A stretch of DNA of 64,000 nt from contig SNVD02013850.1 in assembly GCA_013180625.2 (NCBI GenBank), forward strand, positions 22,611-86,610, written 5' to 3'. The stretch comes from Boswellia sacra (taxonomy: Eukaryota; Streptophyta; Magnoliopsida; Sapindales; Burseraceae). Shown here one piece after another: positions 1 through 12,204 of this stretch. A model generated the notes under the pieces. It worked only from the letters and a program-made list of their open reading frames with translations. It had not been told where the DNA came from and did no database searches. The first letter of the stretch is position 1, and every line of letters begins with the position of its first letter. Made by a program: the position numbers and the translations under genes.

Positions 1-500
1 AAAATAAATAAATAAATAAAGGCCGCACATTATTTACAATCACATAAACGATTACACAGGCTTCAAGGGCAGTTGTTTTCTTGGTCTTTAGCCTGCAACT
101 GTTACCACCTTAAGGATGAGTTTACTATCAAGCAGGAAAAATTGAGAAACAAGAATTAAAGGACCAAGTGAAGACAAAAAATAAAAAAAGAGATGCTTCT
201 TCCGCTCCAACTTTTTTTTTTTTTAATATACATTTATAATGCAATTTCCAGATGAGTGCGCTAGTAGGAACCCAGAAGGATACCCACTTAATTTAAAAAA
301 AAAAAAAAACAATTTGTCAAAAACATTCTTCTCCGTGTAACAGAATCGCATCTTAACAAGACCTTTAGATGAATCATTCTATTAGAAATTATGGCCAAAT
401 ACAAAACTATCCAACCTTGCCTCGCGTATTTTTACCTTTGCAAAAAGAAAATTTGTGAGATGAAGATTGGTTTCAGGTAAAAGTTTGCGCAGTGTGCAGA
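1..500. other. ECR1 downstream region, no gene seen
   Basis: The stretch opens with a short AAAT tandem run (1-20) and is otherwise AT-rich with several A and T tracts. It lies downstream of the ECR1 stop codon and probably carries its 3' UTR and polyadenylation region. I see no open frame of note. Confidence 0.5.
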
Positions 501-1710
501 TTATGCACCACCAGCTGTATCCATATCTGTAACCCCATCAACTCCTTTGAATACAACACGCAATTTTCTCAGGCATGAGCTTTTCTTGTCACTTGTGCCG
601 CTAGTACCAGTCACATGGACAATATCTTTTGGTAATTTACCCATAAGGTCATAAAGTGGTAGACTTAGATTTGACCTGGTCATCTCTTCCAGAACTGGTG
701 GTGCCTGCATATACAGATTCTTCCCCCGGTGTGTGACACTTGCTTTTGACAACTGAAGCTTAGGATGCTCTTCAAGTTGAGCAATGAACTGTTGCAACAA
801 AAAGTACAGTTAGGAAGGCATCATATAAACAAACATACTAAAATGACTTAAAAGTGAAACTTGTCAGCTTTATGCAGTTCATGACATTATTTCCATCCAT
901 CTACAGCTTTTCCCGCCTTGCCCTTGCTTGCAATTCCTGCTGCTTTCAGCCTAAAAACTTGTAAATTGAAAATTATTTGAAAAGTATAGCTTGACTGTCT
1001 TCGGTGAGATCTTTCTGGGTATTAAAAAAAATGAAGTATTCAATCAGATCTCCTAAACATGGAGACACATTTCTGATTACGTAGTTCAATTAGTATAGGT
1101 ACAGATACAACTGGAATCCGACGGCTCTCATTAGCTTCGTTCAATAAACATGTTCATGGGGCCTTAACAAATCAAACAGGTAAACATTAGGGTTGATGCA
1201 GGTTGTTTCCGCTTAAATACTTCATAATCGGGAGGTTAAAGTACGATTCCCATTTTAACAATGGCTAGCTAACACTAACACTATCAAATAACGAGAACAA
1301 AACAGACAAATTAATAGTTAGATATAAGAATTTGATTCTTTGGACAAGTTGAATGAACCAAAATAACATTGGGTTAGGCCACAATTCCTCAAAAGGCATA
1401 CAAGGCCATATAATGCTAATCCAACTACAGTTTCATCCTTAAGCAACAGAAAGAAACATGTACCACGTGCATGATTAGAAACTAAAAGCATAAATTCATT
1501 TGCCAAGTAAAAATATTTCCAGAAAAAAAAAAACATTAAGGACATAAGCCCGGTATAATAGAGAACAATGATCACAATAGAAGCTTACCTTTTCTAAAGT
1601 AACTGATGTGTCCAACTCAATAAGAACCCCTGGACCACACACAAGACAGTCCTTGTCCCTCACAAATTCAGTCACTTTTATATGTAATCCTTCAACACCA
1701 TTATACCTAC

Positions 1711-1750
<40 letters not shown>

Positions 1751-4700
1751 AGGACATTTTATGCACACGAAGCACATTCTAGGAGCGGCAAGCTTCAATA
1801 TTGAATTTCTGCATTTAGAACTGAAGTACGGAATTCATTTCTAGCATAACAAAGGAAGACTATAAGTATTTGCAGCCTGTGGTTGAACCTTTAAACTTAT
1901 TGTTTTAAACTGAAAAACATATGAAACCTTCCTATAACAGTAGCAAGCTTTCAGATAAGATATTTAGAAAAGATGCTTTGGCATCTAATTGTGACAGATC
2001 TATACACAACTAAAACATTTCGGAAAAGCAGCTTTAGTAAACCTACTTTGGTTGATGAGGAATTCAAGGACAATATATAACCAAAATATGCTGTATAACC
2101 AACATTTCCACAAAGTTATATGAGCTTGATCATTTCCAAGGAACAAATAATTGAAGATGTTACACATGTTTTCTATTGGGAAAAATGGGGTAGAAAACAT
2201 CTCCAGAGGGTTCTGTTCCGTGATTGCTAAGGGGAGAAAGGCTAAATCTTAAAAGACCATAAAGGTTGGATATGATACATTTCACAACATTTGTTCACAA
2301 GTAGCAATTCGAAGAATCAGTTATATGGGAAGCCAGGAGTAGTAATATTAAACTACTGGCTAGAAGCCCAAATTAATGTTAATTAATCATGCACATTACA
2401 GAAAAGAAATGAAAAATAAAAAAAGGAAAACTGATTCCATCAATCAAACAGAGCGATAAAAAACACTAAAAGGACAAGTACATGACTATAATAGATGCAA
2501 CAAAACATACTACTAGAGGGCTTCCAATAAAATTCCATTTTGGCTTTGTGAGGCAGAGATTAAAACATGAGAACTGAACATTTTTCTTCGGTTGGAAATG
2601 CTGGTGCTTCAGTCCAGACACTATTACAAATATAGCCAGTAGAATCATTAACATTAAAAATATAGCTCACTTATATTTAATTGAACATAGGCAAGTCAAA
2701 ATAGAGTAGTCACATTTTAACCATACACTTCTTGTTAAAGAGTTACATAGCTAGAAGCCAAGCCGTTAGAAGAAGAAAAGATGAATGACTGAGACATACG
2801 TAAGATAGTTTGATAGAGTTTTGCTGCATCCTGATGCAATCTTCAAGGTTTCGAGGGCACATGCAGCTGATATAATTGCATTGGTGGAAGCAATTGCTGG
2901 AATGATATTTTTCACAACACCCTGTAAATGATAAAGATCTTACACTAAAACAGGATGTAAAATAAAAAAGATAAAGTAACTTTTTATGTTTACAAAACTT
3001 CTCAAACCCATGTGTTATTTAAAGAGACAAAAACATTTTAAAAATACAAAAAGTATGCACCCGACTGAAAAAACTAAAAATTTGAATTTTATGCACTACT
3101 AAAGACAATATGGCATAACAAAAAACATCAGATACCAGACCACGCTGTGGTCAAGCCTAAATAATAAAATTTAATGGAAATAGGGTGTGTTCTTTTATAA
3201 ATCCAATATTTTTGTTTTCAATTGAATTTAGGAATATATGATTGATTCTGAATTATTTTGAATTTTGAAAAGAATATGTAGTTGAGATTGAACGTAAATT
3301 GCATTGAAAAATGTGCAGCACATAACACAGGATTTGGATTCATAAAAGAACAGAGTGTAAATTTTTTACAGTTGTAGAATGCACCTATACCTGAGTAAGA
3401 GAATATGTAACTCCCGGAATGCCAAAAAGCTCGGCTCTCTTAACAGCCTATCGGAACGGGATAGTGGTAGCATTAGTGAAAGGGCCAATAATCAAAATCA
3501 ATACTAATATAAACATCACACATTAACTCCATGTTATTAACCTCGGAATAGACCCACTTCATATGTTCTGGGTCATCTGGGTCAAACGACTTTCCACTAT
3601 GAACCTGCAAACGAACAGCATGATAACATAAGAAAGCAATAGGCCCAAACCATTACTTTAAGAAGGAAAAAGAGCAAAATATAACCAACACACTACCTCG
3701 TCCCATTTGATTAAGTGGGCATATTCAATACAATGTGCAGCATTTCTGGGGGTTTCTGCAAGAGTGCATAAAGGAAACTTTACTTGAGGGGGGAAAAGCC
3801 AGATGGTACACTCGAAGCATGGTGTTGACCCTGGCACAATAACTCTTGCATGGCCCTTGAAGCCTTCAGTACCACCATCTACCATAGGTTTGACTGTTTC
3901 TTCTCGTGGCTTGTCATCAGAATCATAATCTAAGTTTCCAATAAAAAAGATGAGATAATAAACATAAGAACAAGCAAACATAAAATGTACTTTGAGAATG
4001 AAAATTCGGGTTTACAAAAGCATGAGACAAGATATAGTCATTTAGATGATCAAAACTACTCTTACAATCTTAGAATTGGCATCCCCAAAGAAGTGAGAAA
4101 ATCCAAAGGTTTAAAAAACCATGCCAGACATAGACAAGGAATAGGTGAACTTTTAGACAACTGCCCATGCAGTTGCTCTTACATTTATCATTGGTGGAAA
4201 AACCATTTGACACAAGTCACCTCTGCAATGCCCCACATCATTCAAGCTCATCAGGTGTAAGAAACTTGGAAAGAAGGGGGGGAAAAAAGGAAGTGGATGC
4301 CAAAAGTCAAGAAAAAAAACAAAAAAAATTGAACTTCTATCATTCATTCATCTATGGCATCTAAGGCCACAAATTGTTAGGGTTCATGCCACAAGTTTGA
4401 GCTATATGCTATTCCTTATACAAACAAGCTCTGATATACAATGCATGCCTGTGCAGCAAGTTATGGTATGTTTGTGATCAGAAAAGAGACTCTGTTTGCC
4501 CAAATTAATGCCCAGAAGAAATTAAATTGTTTCTTAGACAAATACTAAATCAGAAGAACAATGATGGGGGCTAATCATTATAGTACAGTTGAATATAACA
4601 AAAGGAAAACAAAGGCCGAATACAGCAATTTGACGTTAATAAAAATGAGGTCCGACACAAAGGGATTGAAAAAAATGAAGGCACTAAAAAATAACTTCAG

Positions 4701-6021
4701 AACAAAGAAATTCACAGGCATATATAGAGAGACAAACAATTAAAAAATGAATAAGCTAAAATACTTACCAAGAAAACTGCAAGCTACGGCATTTATGTAA
4801 CTCCGAGCTTCAATGGAATCAAGACCAAGGACAATGATATTAAAATCATTATAAAATTCAATATCTTTGTCCTCGATCCGGCAAAAATGAGGCACGATAT
4901 TCACGCCACTAATTCTTTCCATAACACGCTTAGCTGCCACCTCAGCCTTTGGCTTGCCAACATCTTCCACCCTATACCAACAACACCAAAATTACAGGAA
5001 ACTTACAATTGAAATTCAATATCCACTCAGTTTATAAACATTCATAACCACCTCACCGAAATACACAATTGCACAAGTATAACTCCAGCAACAGGTACCA
5101 ATTTTCTCTAAAAGTAAGTCCTTTTCTTCAACAACCTCAAAAAATATATAAATAGCCTGGCCCTCTCAAAGTTATTTCTCTTCCTTAACACTAACCCACC
5201 CCAAGATGAAAATCTTTTCTACCTCTAATCATGGGGGGTTTATCTATATCTTAACCGCTTCATCAGATAAATAACATCCTTAAATATAGATAACGGTCAC
5301 AGAGTGGACACTAAGAGAGCTGACAAACAATATTCTTTGAAAAAAATTCCATCATAGAATTCAATAGGGAGATATATCAACTAAAATTCCTATAAAGTTC
5401 ACGCACGAATCCATGTAGAGCATCAATCTCCGTAGAACCAGTAAAAACAAGATAATTGTTCAGCTTTGTATATATATATATCAGCCATTTTTACGTCTCC
5501 TTAAACTCATCACCATAATCAACCCTTTATTTACCTTGACTACCATATAATACAACTTAAGTTCACAAAAATTTAAAAATAAAAAAAAGGAACCACGTAT
5601 CTTTAGCTGAAGTTTTAGCAATTTCAACTTTTCCTTTAAGTTCAGTGTGAGAATCTCAGCTGTCGACGGGGTCTAATTTCTGACAGAAAACTGAACTATT
5701 AATTTCAAATCAATTCCAAGTTAACAGCACATTCTACACTGATGGGATTGAATTAAAAAGGAAAACCTGAAGAGAAACTGGCGATTGAGATTGGAAACTT
5801 CAATACGATCCATGTCAATAACCTCTAGGTTTTTAAAACCCGACAAAGCCAGGTCCTTTAACAGCTCACACCCCAACCCACCAGCCCCAACCACCAAGAT
5901 GCGCGCATACTCTTGTAGGTCTTCTCTCAACTGCAACCCAAAAAAAAAAAAAAAACAGTGTTCCCGAAATATCAGAATTAAGAAAAAGTTATCGCACGCC
6001 AGGTGTTCGTGAAAATGTCAC

Positions 6022-6074
<53 letters not shown>

Positions 6075-6185
6075 AATTATTACTTCGGCGCCGGGTTCGA
6101 AAGTAGGACCGACGAGATTACCGGGTCGGAGGAGAAGCTTGTCAAGGTCTCGAGATCGGCTGGGTGGCGCAGTCGCGTCGGCCAT
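501..6185 (-). CDS. ECR1: NEDD8/RUB-activating enzyme E1 catalytic subunit (ECR1/UBA3)
   Basis: Adenylates NEDD8/RUB and carries it as a thioester before passing it to the RCE1 E2. It works as a heterodimer with AXR1 and so drives cullin neddylation and SCF activity. Nine exons on the minus strand: 6185-6084, 5930-5767, 4971-4769, 3929-3697, 3604-3542, 3447-3391, 2921-2800, 1706-1589, 788-501. All borders are GT..AG and the 1,350 nt encode 449 residues, close to the Arabidopsis protein. The nucleotide loop GAGGLG is at residues 49-54 and the ATP/Mg motif DMD..NLNRQ at 73-85. The zinc cysteine pair CFEC is at 194-197 and its partner CLVC lies in exon 8. The catalytic cysteine is Cys211 in [11 protein letters not shown]. 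The protein ends [11 protein letters not shown]. The ATG at 6185 opens [10 protein letters not shown] and gives the expected N-terminus. Identification is close to certain; exon borders are by eye. Confidence 0.96.
1716..1747. repeat. (GA)n microsatellite in ECR1 intron 7
   Basis: About 16 uninterrupted GA units begin roughly 10 bases upstream (transcript sense) of the exon 8 acceptor. Read on the coding strand this is a (TC)n run, so it doubles as the polypyrimidine tract of that 3' splice site. Confidence 0.9.
3184..3354. mobile_element. Short hAT-like MITE, copy 1, in ECR1 intron 6
   Basis: About 171 bp between ECR1 exons 6 and 7. Its ends are inverted: it starts GGTGTGTTCTTTTATAAATC and ends with the reverse complement of CTCTGTTCTTTTATGAATCC. 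The interior closely matches the copy at 36496-36667. The flanks show no clear target duplication here, so the exact ends rest on the other copy. No coding capacity. Confidence 0.75.
6024..6069. repeat. (GA)n microsatellite next to ECR1 exon 1
   Basis: About 23 GA units lie in intron 1, starting some 13 bases past the exon 1 donor and so close behind the start codon. On the sense strand the run is (TC)n. Length polymorphism is likely. Confidence 0.9.
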
Positions 6186-6898
6186 TGCAACAATTATTAT
6201 TATCCTTGCTAGCTATTGCTACTGCTAGTTCTAGTGCTATTGGGCAGTTGTTTTTGTTTGAAGGCCGTTGAGAGAATATGGCGTTGTACATGGAACGGAG
6301 ATGTAAATCGTGGCTTGGCTTTCACGCTCTTAAGTGTGTGTTAGCCTTTTAAACCTGCGCCTTCATAATAGTCCTTTTTCTTTTTTTTTTTCAAATTGGG
6401 CTTGGCGGTGGAAATGCAACCGAAGTTCGTGTTGAGATGCGGTCAGTGCAATTTGAGTAGTATGGCTGGACCAGTCTTGGATTTGTGATTTTATGTATAT
6501 TACTGATTAACGAATCACAGTTGTCTTCAATAATTCCCTTATTAATATTCCACATTCATTAATTGTCACCAAATATTTGTTTTTAGGTGGATGACCACAT
6601 AATATTTTAACCATTCATCTGTAGTTGAAAGTAAAATAAAACCAAGAGCATTTTCAAATTAATATCATAACATTAATCGTTGATCTAATTGTTAAAAATA
6701 ATCTAATAATATAAAAAAATGAATAAAAAATGATATTACATTAATTTAAAATTACTACATTTCATTTGATAATCATTTATTAATTATATATTGTTGTAGA
6801 TACTTATTTAAGATGAGCTTTATTCTAAAGGATGTCGAATCATTCCAGTTTGTTCGCAACCTTCTGTTGAGTTGATTTCAACAATTCATCATTTACAT
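6186..6898. other. ECR1 promoter and 5' UTR region
   Basis: Sequence upstream of the ECR1 ATG. It turns strongly AT-rich beyond about 6,480. I see no convincing TATA box at a fixed distance, which is common for housekeeping genes. The next unit leftward in this gap is a hAT element. Confidence 0.4.
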
Positions 6899-7411
6899 TA
6901 AGGGTGGCAATTCGTGTCATTTGTGTCGACCCATTTAATTATTCGTGTCAAGACATGAAACACGGGTCCGACACGGTTATTAAACGTGTTACACACATGT
7001 TATAATCGTATCATATTTAATTTACATAATTTATTTAATTGTTTAACCTAGTTATGCATAATATATTATATTCTATATAGTTATATCAATTAAAATTATT
7101 TTTAGAATATAAACAATTGTTCGTATAAAATATTGTTAAAATTATCATAATTTATTATTTTGTAAATTAATTTACTTTATAATATAAATTTTCAGTTTTA
7201 TAATATATATATTGTAAGAATTTAACAATTTATATCATTAAATGAGCTTATATGTTCAGTATAGACAAAATATGTTTAACTATTTGTGTCATTATACGGG
7301 TTGACGTGTTGAATACTTTTAACACGAATCCGACCTATTTATTAATCGTGTATCGTGTTCATATCGTAATCATGTCGTGTTCGCATGTCATGACCCAAAT
7401 TGCTACTCCTA
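6899..7411. mobile_element. Non-autonomous hAT element, 513 bp
   Basis: Terminal inverted ends begin TAAGGGTGGCAATTCGTGTC on the left and, reverse-complemented from the right, TAGGAGTAGCAATTTGGGTC. The element is flanked by a perfect 8-bp direct repeat ATTTACAT (6891-6898 and 7412-7419), the size expected for hAT transposition. CGTGTTA/TAACACG-type motifs recur near both ends. The middle is AT-rich with no coding capacity. Confidence 0.85.
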
Positions 7412-7419
7412 ATTTACAT

Positions 7420-7968
7420 TTCGAAGTATTGAAAGTTACATGAAATGAGCAACATGCCAATGCTCATGCAACCTGAAGCAGAGAGTTACATATTAATGGC
7501 TTCCCCTGTTAACAGTACAGAATAATGCCTAGATATTAAATTGCAATTGAAGGTTGGTCAGATGAGATTTAAGCTGCCAACTGCCAACAGGACTTCGTAA
7601 TTTCTTAACAATTTTGAAAGAATAATATCAGCTAATGTAATCACAACAGAACACCCATTTTGAGGCAAAAAAAATTAAAATTAAAATTGAAAAAAGAAAA
7701 CTATGGTTCGTTGGTGATCCATCCAGGCCATCAAATCAGGCCCCATCTTTTTTCTAATCAACAACCATTATCTGAGGAAACACTTGGGTCCTCAAACTGA
7801 TCATCAGCAGCGTCACAATCTTAGATCCCATTTAACCTTGCCGCAAAACTTTATTTACAGCATGCTATATTTTTATTTTGTCTTTGTTGGATAACTTATG
7901 TCATTTTATGTGCAAGAGCTCCCATATACCTACATGGTACAAAAAAATTCAGAGGCTTTCTACATCAA
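7420..7968. other. TBL11-type gene downstream region
   Basis: AT-rich DNA that probably contains the 3' UTR and polyadenylation region of the TBL11-type gene. No open frame or repeat stands out. Confidence 0.4.
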
Positions 7969-10900
7969 TTAAACCTGTGCTCTATATGTTGATGTGTTGA
8001 GTGCATGAGCAGCATCTCGCTTTAAGAACAGTGCATAGAGTAGCTCATTCCAAGTATCAGGGACTCCGGGCAGACACCAGTGGCTGCAATCCTGCCGATG
8101 GATGGGTGCAGGGCCATCGGAACCTAAATAATACAGGGATGAATGCCCATCTTTCCTTCGAGCACTCATATACGTTATATTCAATACATTGTATTCCCCA
8201 GCGTTTGCATGAGCTGATAACACATCATTGATGATTTTGAATTGAGCCCAAGTTCCCAGTGGCACCAGTGATGATCCCAACTCTGGCAATGACTCCATGT
8301 GGCAGGTTCCCCCAGTCCTCCAATCTCCACCTCTGCAATGTTATGCATATTCAGCTTCTTAGAACAGAATCCATAATTGCATACACAAATTTATTTAACA
8401 TCAAAAGTGCCCTTACATAGGCATCTTTGGAGCATGCCACAGACCAACATGTCAAGATAAAAAGTAGACTAAGGGAATAATTTTGGGATTCAGTAGGTCC
8501 AAAAAGGAAAAATATACAGCTCAAATATTAATTTTCTAACTCAGAATATTATGGAAAAAGACAATAAATTCGGAACTAAAGGATGAAAGTGAAGTTCTAG
8601 GCATGGCATAAAGCATCAATCTGTCAATTGCAAACATAAAGACAACACATTTTTTCATGCTTGTATTGGTAAGTGATTTTAAATATCCGAGCAAAAAAAT
8701 CAAGGAAGTTAAAAAAAAAAAACACATAGCAATTTTGCATGAAAACACACACGCACACACACACACACAAATATATATGGCATTGTTCAACTGGTAGAGT
8801 CATTTAATGCTTAATCCAACCATGACACTAAGTTTTTTAGAAGTGTTAAAACCCTAAAAGTTAAAAAAATAAATCTGAGGGTTAAAAGAGTTGAACATGC
8901 AAAATGCAAGAAAATTAGAGGAAACTAATGGGAGGAAATCAAACCAACCTGAAGTGTACAGGTGCAAATGTACGAAAGAAGACCTGGGTCTTGCTTGTAT
9001 CCACTTCATTGTGTATCCAGTTCACCACAGTTTCTAAAGACCTCTTATATGCATCCTCTGTCTTCATTTCCATTTTTACCTCATTCCCTTCTTGAAAGTA
9101 ACAACCCCTGATCAATCAATAAAAATATTAGAAGTCAAGTTTGACTGAAACTCAAGTTAAAATATAAAGACATGCTACAAGCAAGTATTCAATTTCGGGC
9201 AATAATATTTTTCCTACACTTATACAACAGACAAAATCCAAAAGCTCACATACAATATTCACTTAGTGAGCACATATACACATGCAACTCTCATCACAAC
9301 ATGACACAACAGATGCTACAATGTAGGACCATTGTTGTTGATATAATTTGAAAATAACCCATGCAAGTGATCTTCATCAAGTTTTATGAAATCATAAATC
9401 ATTCTGGAACCCACAAGGTTGGGTGGGACCCTCTTAAACAGTCATAGAAATCACAATAATTAAGATATTAATCCTTTTCCAAAAGCAGCACGGCTTAAGA
9501 GATTATCATAAACCATAGATCAAAAGTTCCAAAGAGAAAAGAATGCACATCAGAATCATAACATCAATCCACTGCAGAACCATACAAGCAAATAAGTGAT
9601 ACTCCTCAAACCATAAAAAGTGACTTTCTTAAAAGTAAGGCTGTTAGAAGGTTACACACAGGTGTCCTGTTACTCATCTAAACATAGATTTAAGTTCCTG
9701 TTACTCATTTAAACCTAGATTTAGATGTCCTATTATTCATTTAAACCTAGAATTAACACAACTAATACCTACCCACAAGGGCCCTCCATGAATCTTGTTT
9801 ACAAATTTCAACCCATAAGATACTGATTATGACATTTCTGAACTGCCACCAAGTACTATCATTGTATATATCCACCTTCAGTTACACCACAGACCTTCAA
9901 ATCATTTTGTAAATATGAAAATGGTCAGCTGAAGAGATTAATTCACCTAATCGACCTTCAATTTTGGAAATTACTTCCAAGTCTCTTTCCACATGTCCTT
10001 TAATGAAGGGGGGTGTTATACAAGCAAATATTTAATATACACAAACCTCACAGCATACTTTTTGAAGAGTATTTTTCTATATGAAATTTCTTGCTACAAT
10101 TTTAGAACTTGCCCATTACAAACCTTCTATCATATACAAACAAACCATACAGAAGACGAAGAAGAAGAAGTATCAGTACTAGAGTTAGAGAATTAATTCA
10201 CCCTCTTATTGTCTTCTCATAATTCCACCAATGCCCTGTATTGAAGACCAGTACATCTGCATCTTTCCACTTAGAAGCAGTCCAATCCATTTGATCCAAT
10301 CTTAGGGTTATCCTAACCTTTTCAGAGGATCCAGGAGGCGGTCTGCTCTGCAGAACAATAAATGGAGCTCTGTAGTACTCCACAGTGCAATTATAGTCCT
10401 TAAATTTAAACACCAGGAACCCTTTATGCTTTGTGATTGGGCTACCATTCACTTCATAGATTGAATCTTTATCGGGGACTGCAGAAGCGAGCATGCATAG
10501 AAGTGATTCCCATTGATTTCTTCCTATTGAGTCGCCAACAAAAACTAACCGTTTGTTCTGCAGTTTCTTCAACATCAGTTTTGCATCAAATCTGATAGCG
10601 GCAAAACCACAAAAGCAAGAAATATTTTAAATATTCTTACTTTTCTAAAGTAGATTGAGAAATGTAATGCCAAAAGATGAAAAGACACAAAGCAACTTAT
10701 CTAAAACCACAAATCCAAGATTATAATATTAACAAACTACGGGGGAAACAAAAAAGTAAGAAAATTTCCCCTGAAACTAAGGAATCCAATGAAACAAAGA
10801 TATGACACAGAACCATCCATTAGAAAGTTGCAGTAAATTAGACAACTATACAGCCATGCACTGGTAAAATCCTTAGTTCAATAAAATTAACGATGTCATA

Positions 10901-11923
10901 TTCTCTCTTTTTATGAAAGGTAATTACCAAGTAAGACAAGACACATAAATCCTAGCTAATTAGCTGACAAAACAGCGACACAATTTCAAGAAAAGTCATT
11001 TGTCTTGATTGCTTAAATGCTTGGAATCATTATCCGGAAATTTCACGGTTGAAGCTAATCAACGGATGAAACTGAAGTACAGGTAGGAGAGAAAAACAGG
11101 AACTTATGGCTAAAACCAAGACAATTGCGGAAAACTAAGAAAGTTAAAGACAAATTGACAAATCATGGAGAAGTGTATACTTGCAATTGGCATTGAAAAT
11201 TCAACCGTTCTTTTTCTTTGAAACGTATACAAAAACTTTGAAATCCTGACAATTTCAAAGACCAGAAAGAAAACTAAAATGATTATAGACACGACATACA
11301 CAATAAAAATCCTTAAAAAAACCCCTTTTGGTTGCTAAGAAAATGCAGAGAAAAGGCATATACCACACATTTACAAGCCTCATATTTCTCAATGTCCACT
11401 AAATATACCAGACTTTGATCCCCTGTATTTCCCCCTCAGGAACTTAAAAAATAAAATAAAAAATAAAAAAAGGGACATACCTTGGCAAGTTGCAACTTTT
11501 GGGTTGCCATCTCCACTTCAAATAGAACAAATCAGGCCTTCCATTCTCAATACATCTAAACCCATAATCTAAGAATTTGCAATCTTTTGATTGATACAAA
11601 GGGTAGTTCTTATCCCACACCCAATCTCCATCAAACAAATCACATTCATTCCTCTTCTCACTCAAAAAATCAACTCTTTTCTTGTTCTCAGTAGACCCAT
11701 TATCCAGCTTCACCCACCTGAACCTCTCTGATTTGCCCGGAACAGTGTACCCTCTAGGCACCGCCCGGTAGTCCAAGTAAAAGAAGCAGCAAATCACACA
11801 CACAGTTATGAACAAGAATCCAAAGCCTAAGTACGGCTCAAACAGCTTCAACCGCTTGAATTTCTTGAAAAAATAAGAAATTGGCATGGCTTCAAGGTCC
11901 AGCTGAGATGGGGGCTTGGACAT
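7969..11923 (-). CDS. TBL11: Trichome birefringence-like polysaccharide O-acetyltransferase (TBL10/TBL11 group)
   Basis: Golgi type II membrane enzyme that acetylates a cell-wall polysaccharide; close relatives act on pectin or hemicellulose, but the substrate here is not readable from sequence. Four exons: 11923-11481, 10591-10202, 9107-8949, 8332-7969; 1,356 nt, 451 residues, GT..AG borders. A short cytosolic N-terminus is followed by a single membrane anchor at about residues 32-50. The PMR5N domain starts at [11 protein letters not shown] (residue 94 on). The GDSL-like motif [10 protein letters not shown] has GDS at 167-169. The second catalytic motif DCSHWCLPG (DxxH, 412-415) lies near the C-terminus, so the Ser-His-Asp triad is present. 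The numeral 11 rests on synteny with At5g19160, recalled from memory; TBL10 is the sister alternative. Confidence 0.93.
8745..8769. repeat. (AC)n microsatellite in TBL intron 3
   Basis: Short, slightly imperfect CA/AC run inside intron 3 of the TBL11-type gene. Confidence 0.8.
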
Positions 11924-12195
11924 TTGGACTAAAAATCAAATTTTGCAGAGTGGATATTGTTTCTTGCGAGAGAATGATCAATCTAAGATAGTTAAAGGAA
12001 TAGAAAAGCAAGAGGTGTGGTGCTCAAGCAAAACATCATCCATAGCCAATGGTAATGAATATGAAGCGGTTCTCCGAACTCTGCTTTGCTTGGTAGGTCA
12101 GTTTCGTTTTGGCAATGTTATGAAATCAAATGAGAGGATAAAGAAAGAGAAAGCTAGATGGGTGTGGAGGAAGCAAGGAAGCATTCATGGAGAAA

Positions 12196-12204
12196 TTATA
12201 TATA
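12196..12204 (-). promoter_or_regulatory. Possible TATA box of the TBL11-type gene
   Basis: Reads TATATATAA on the minus strand, about 270 bases upstream of the ATG at 11923. This suits a 5' UTR of roughly 240 bases. The surroundings are AT-rich, so this is tentative. Confidence 0.35.

Noticed and set aside
8001..8231. Plus-strand frame opposite TBL exon 4
   Set aside because: Antisense shadow of a well-supported exon.
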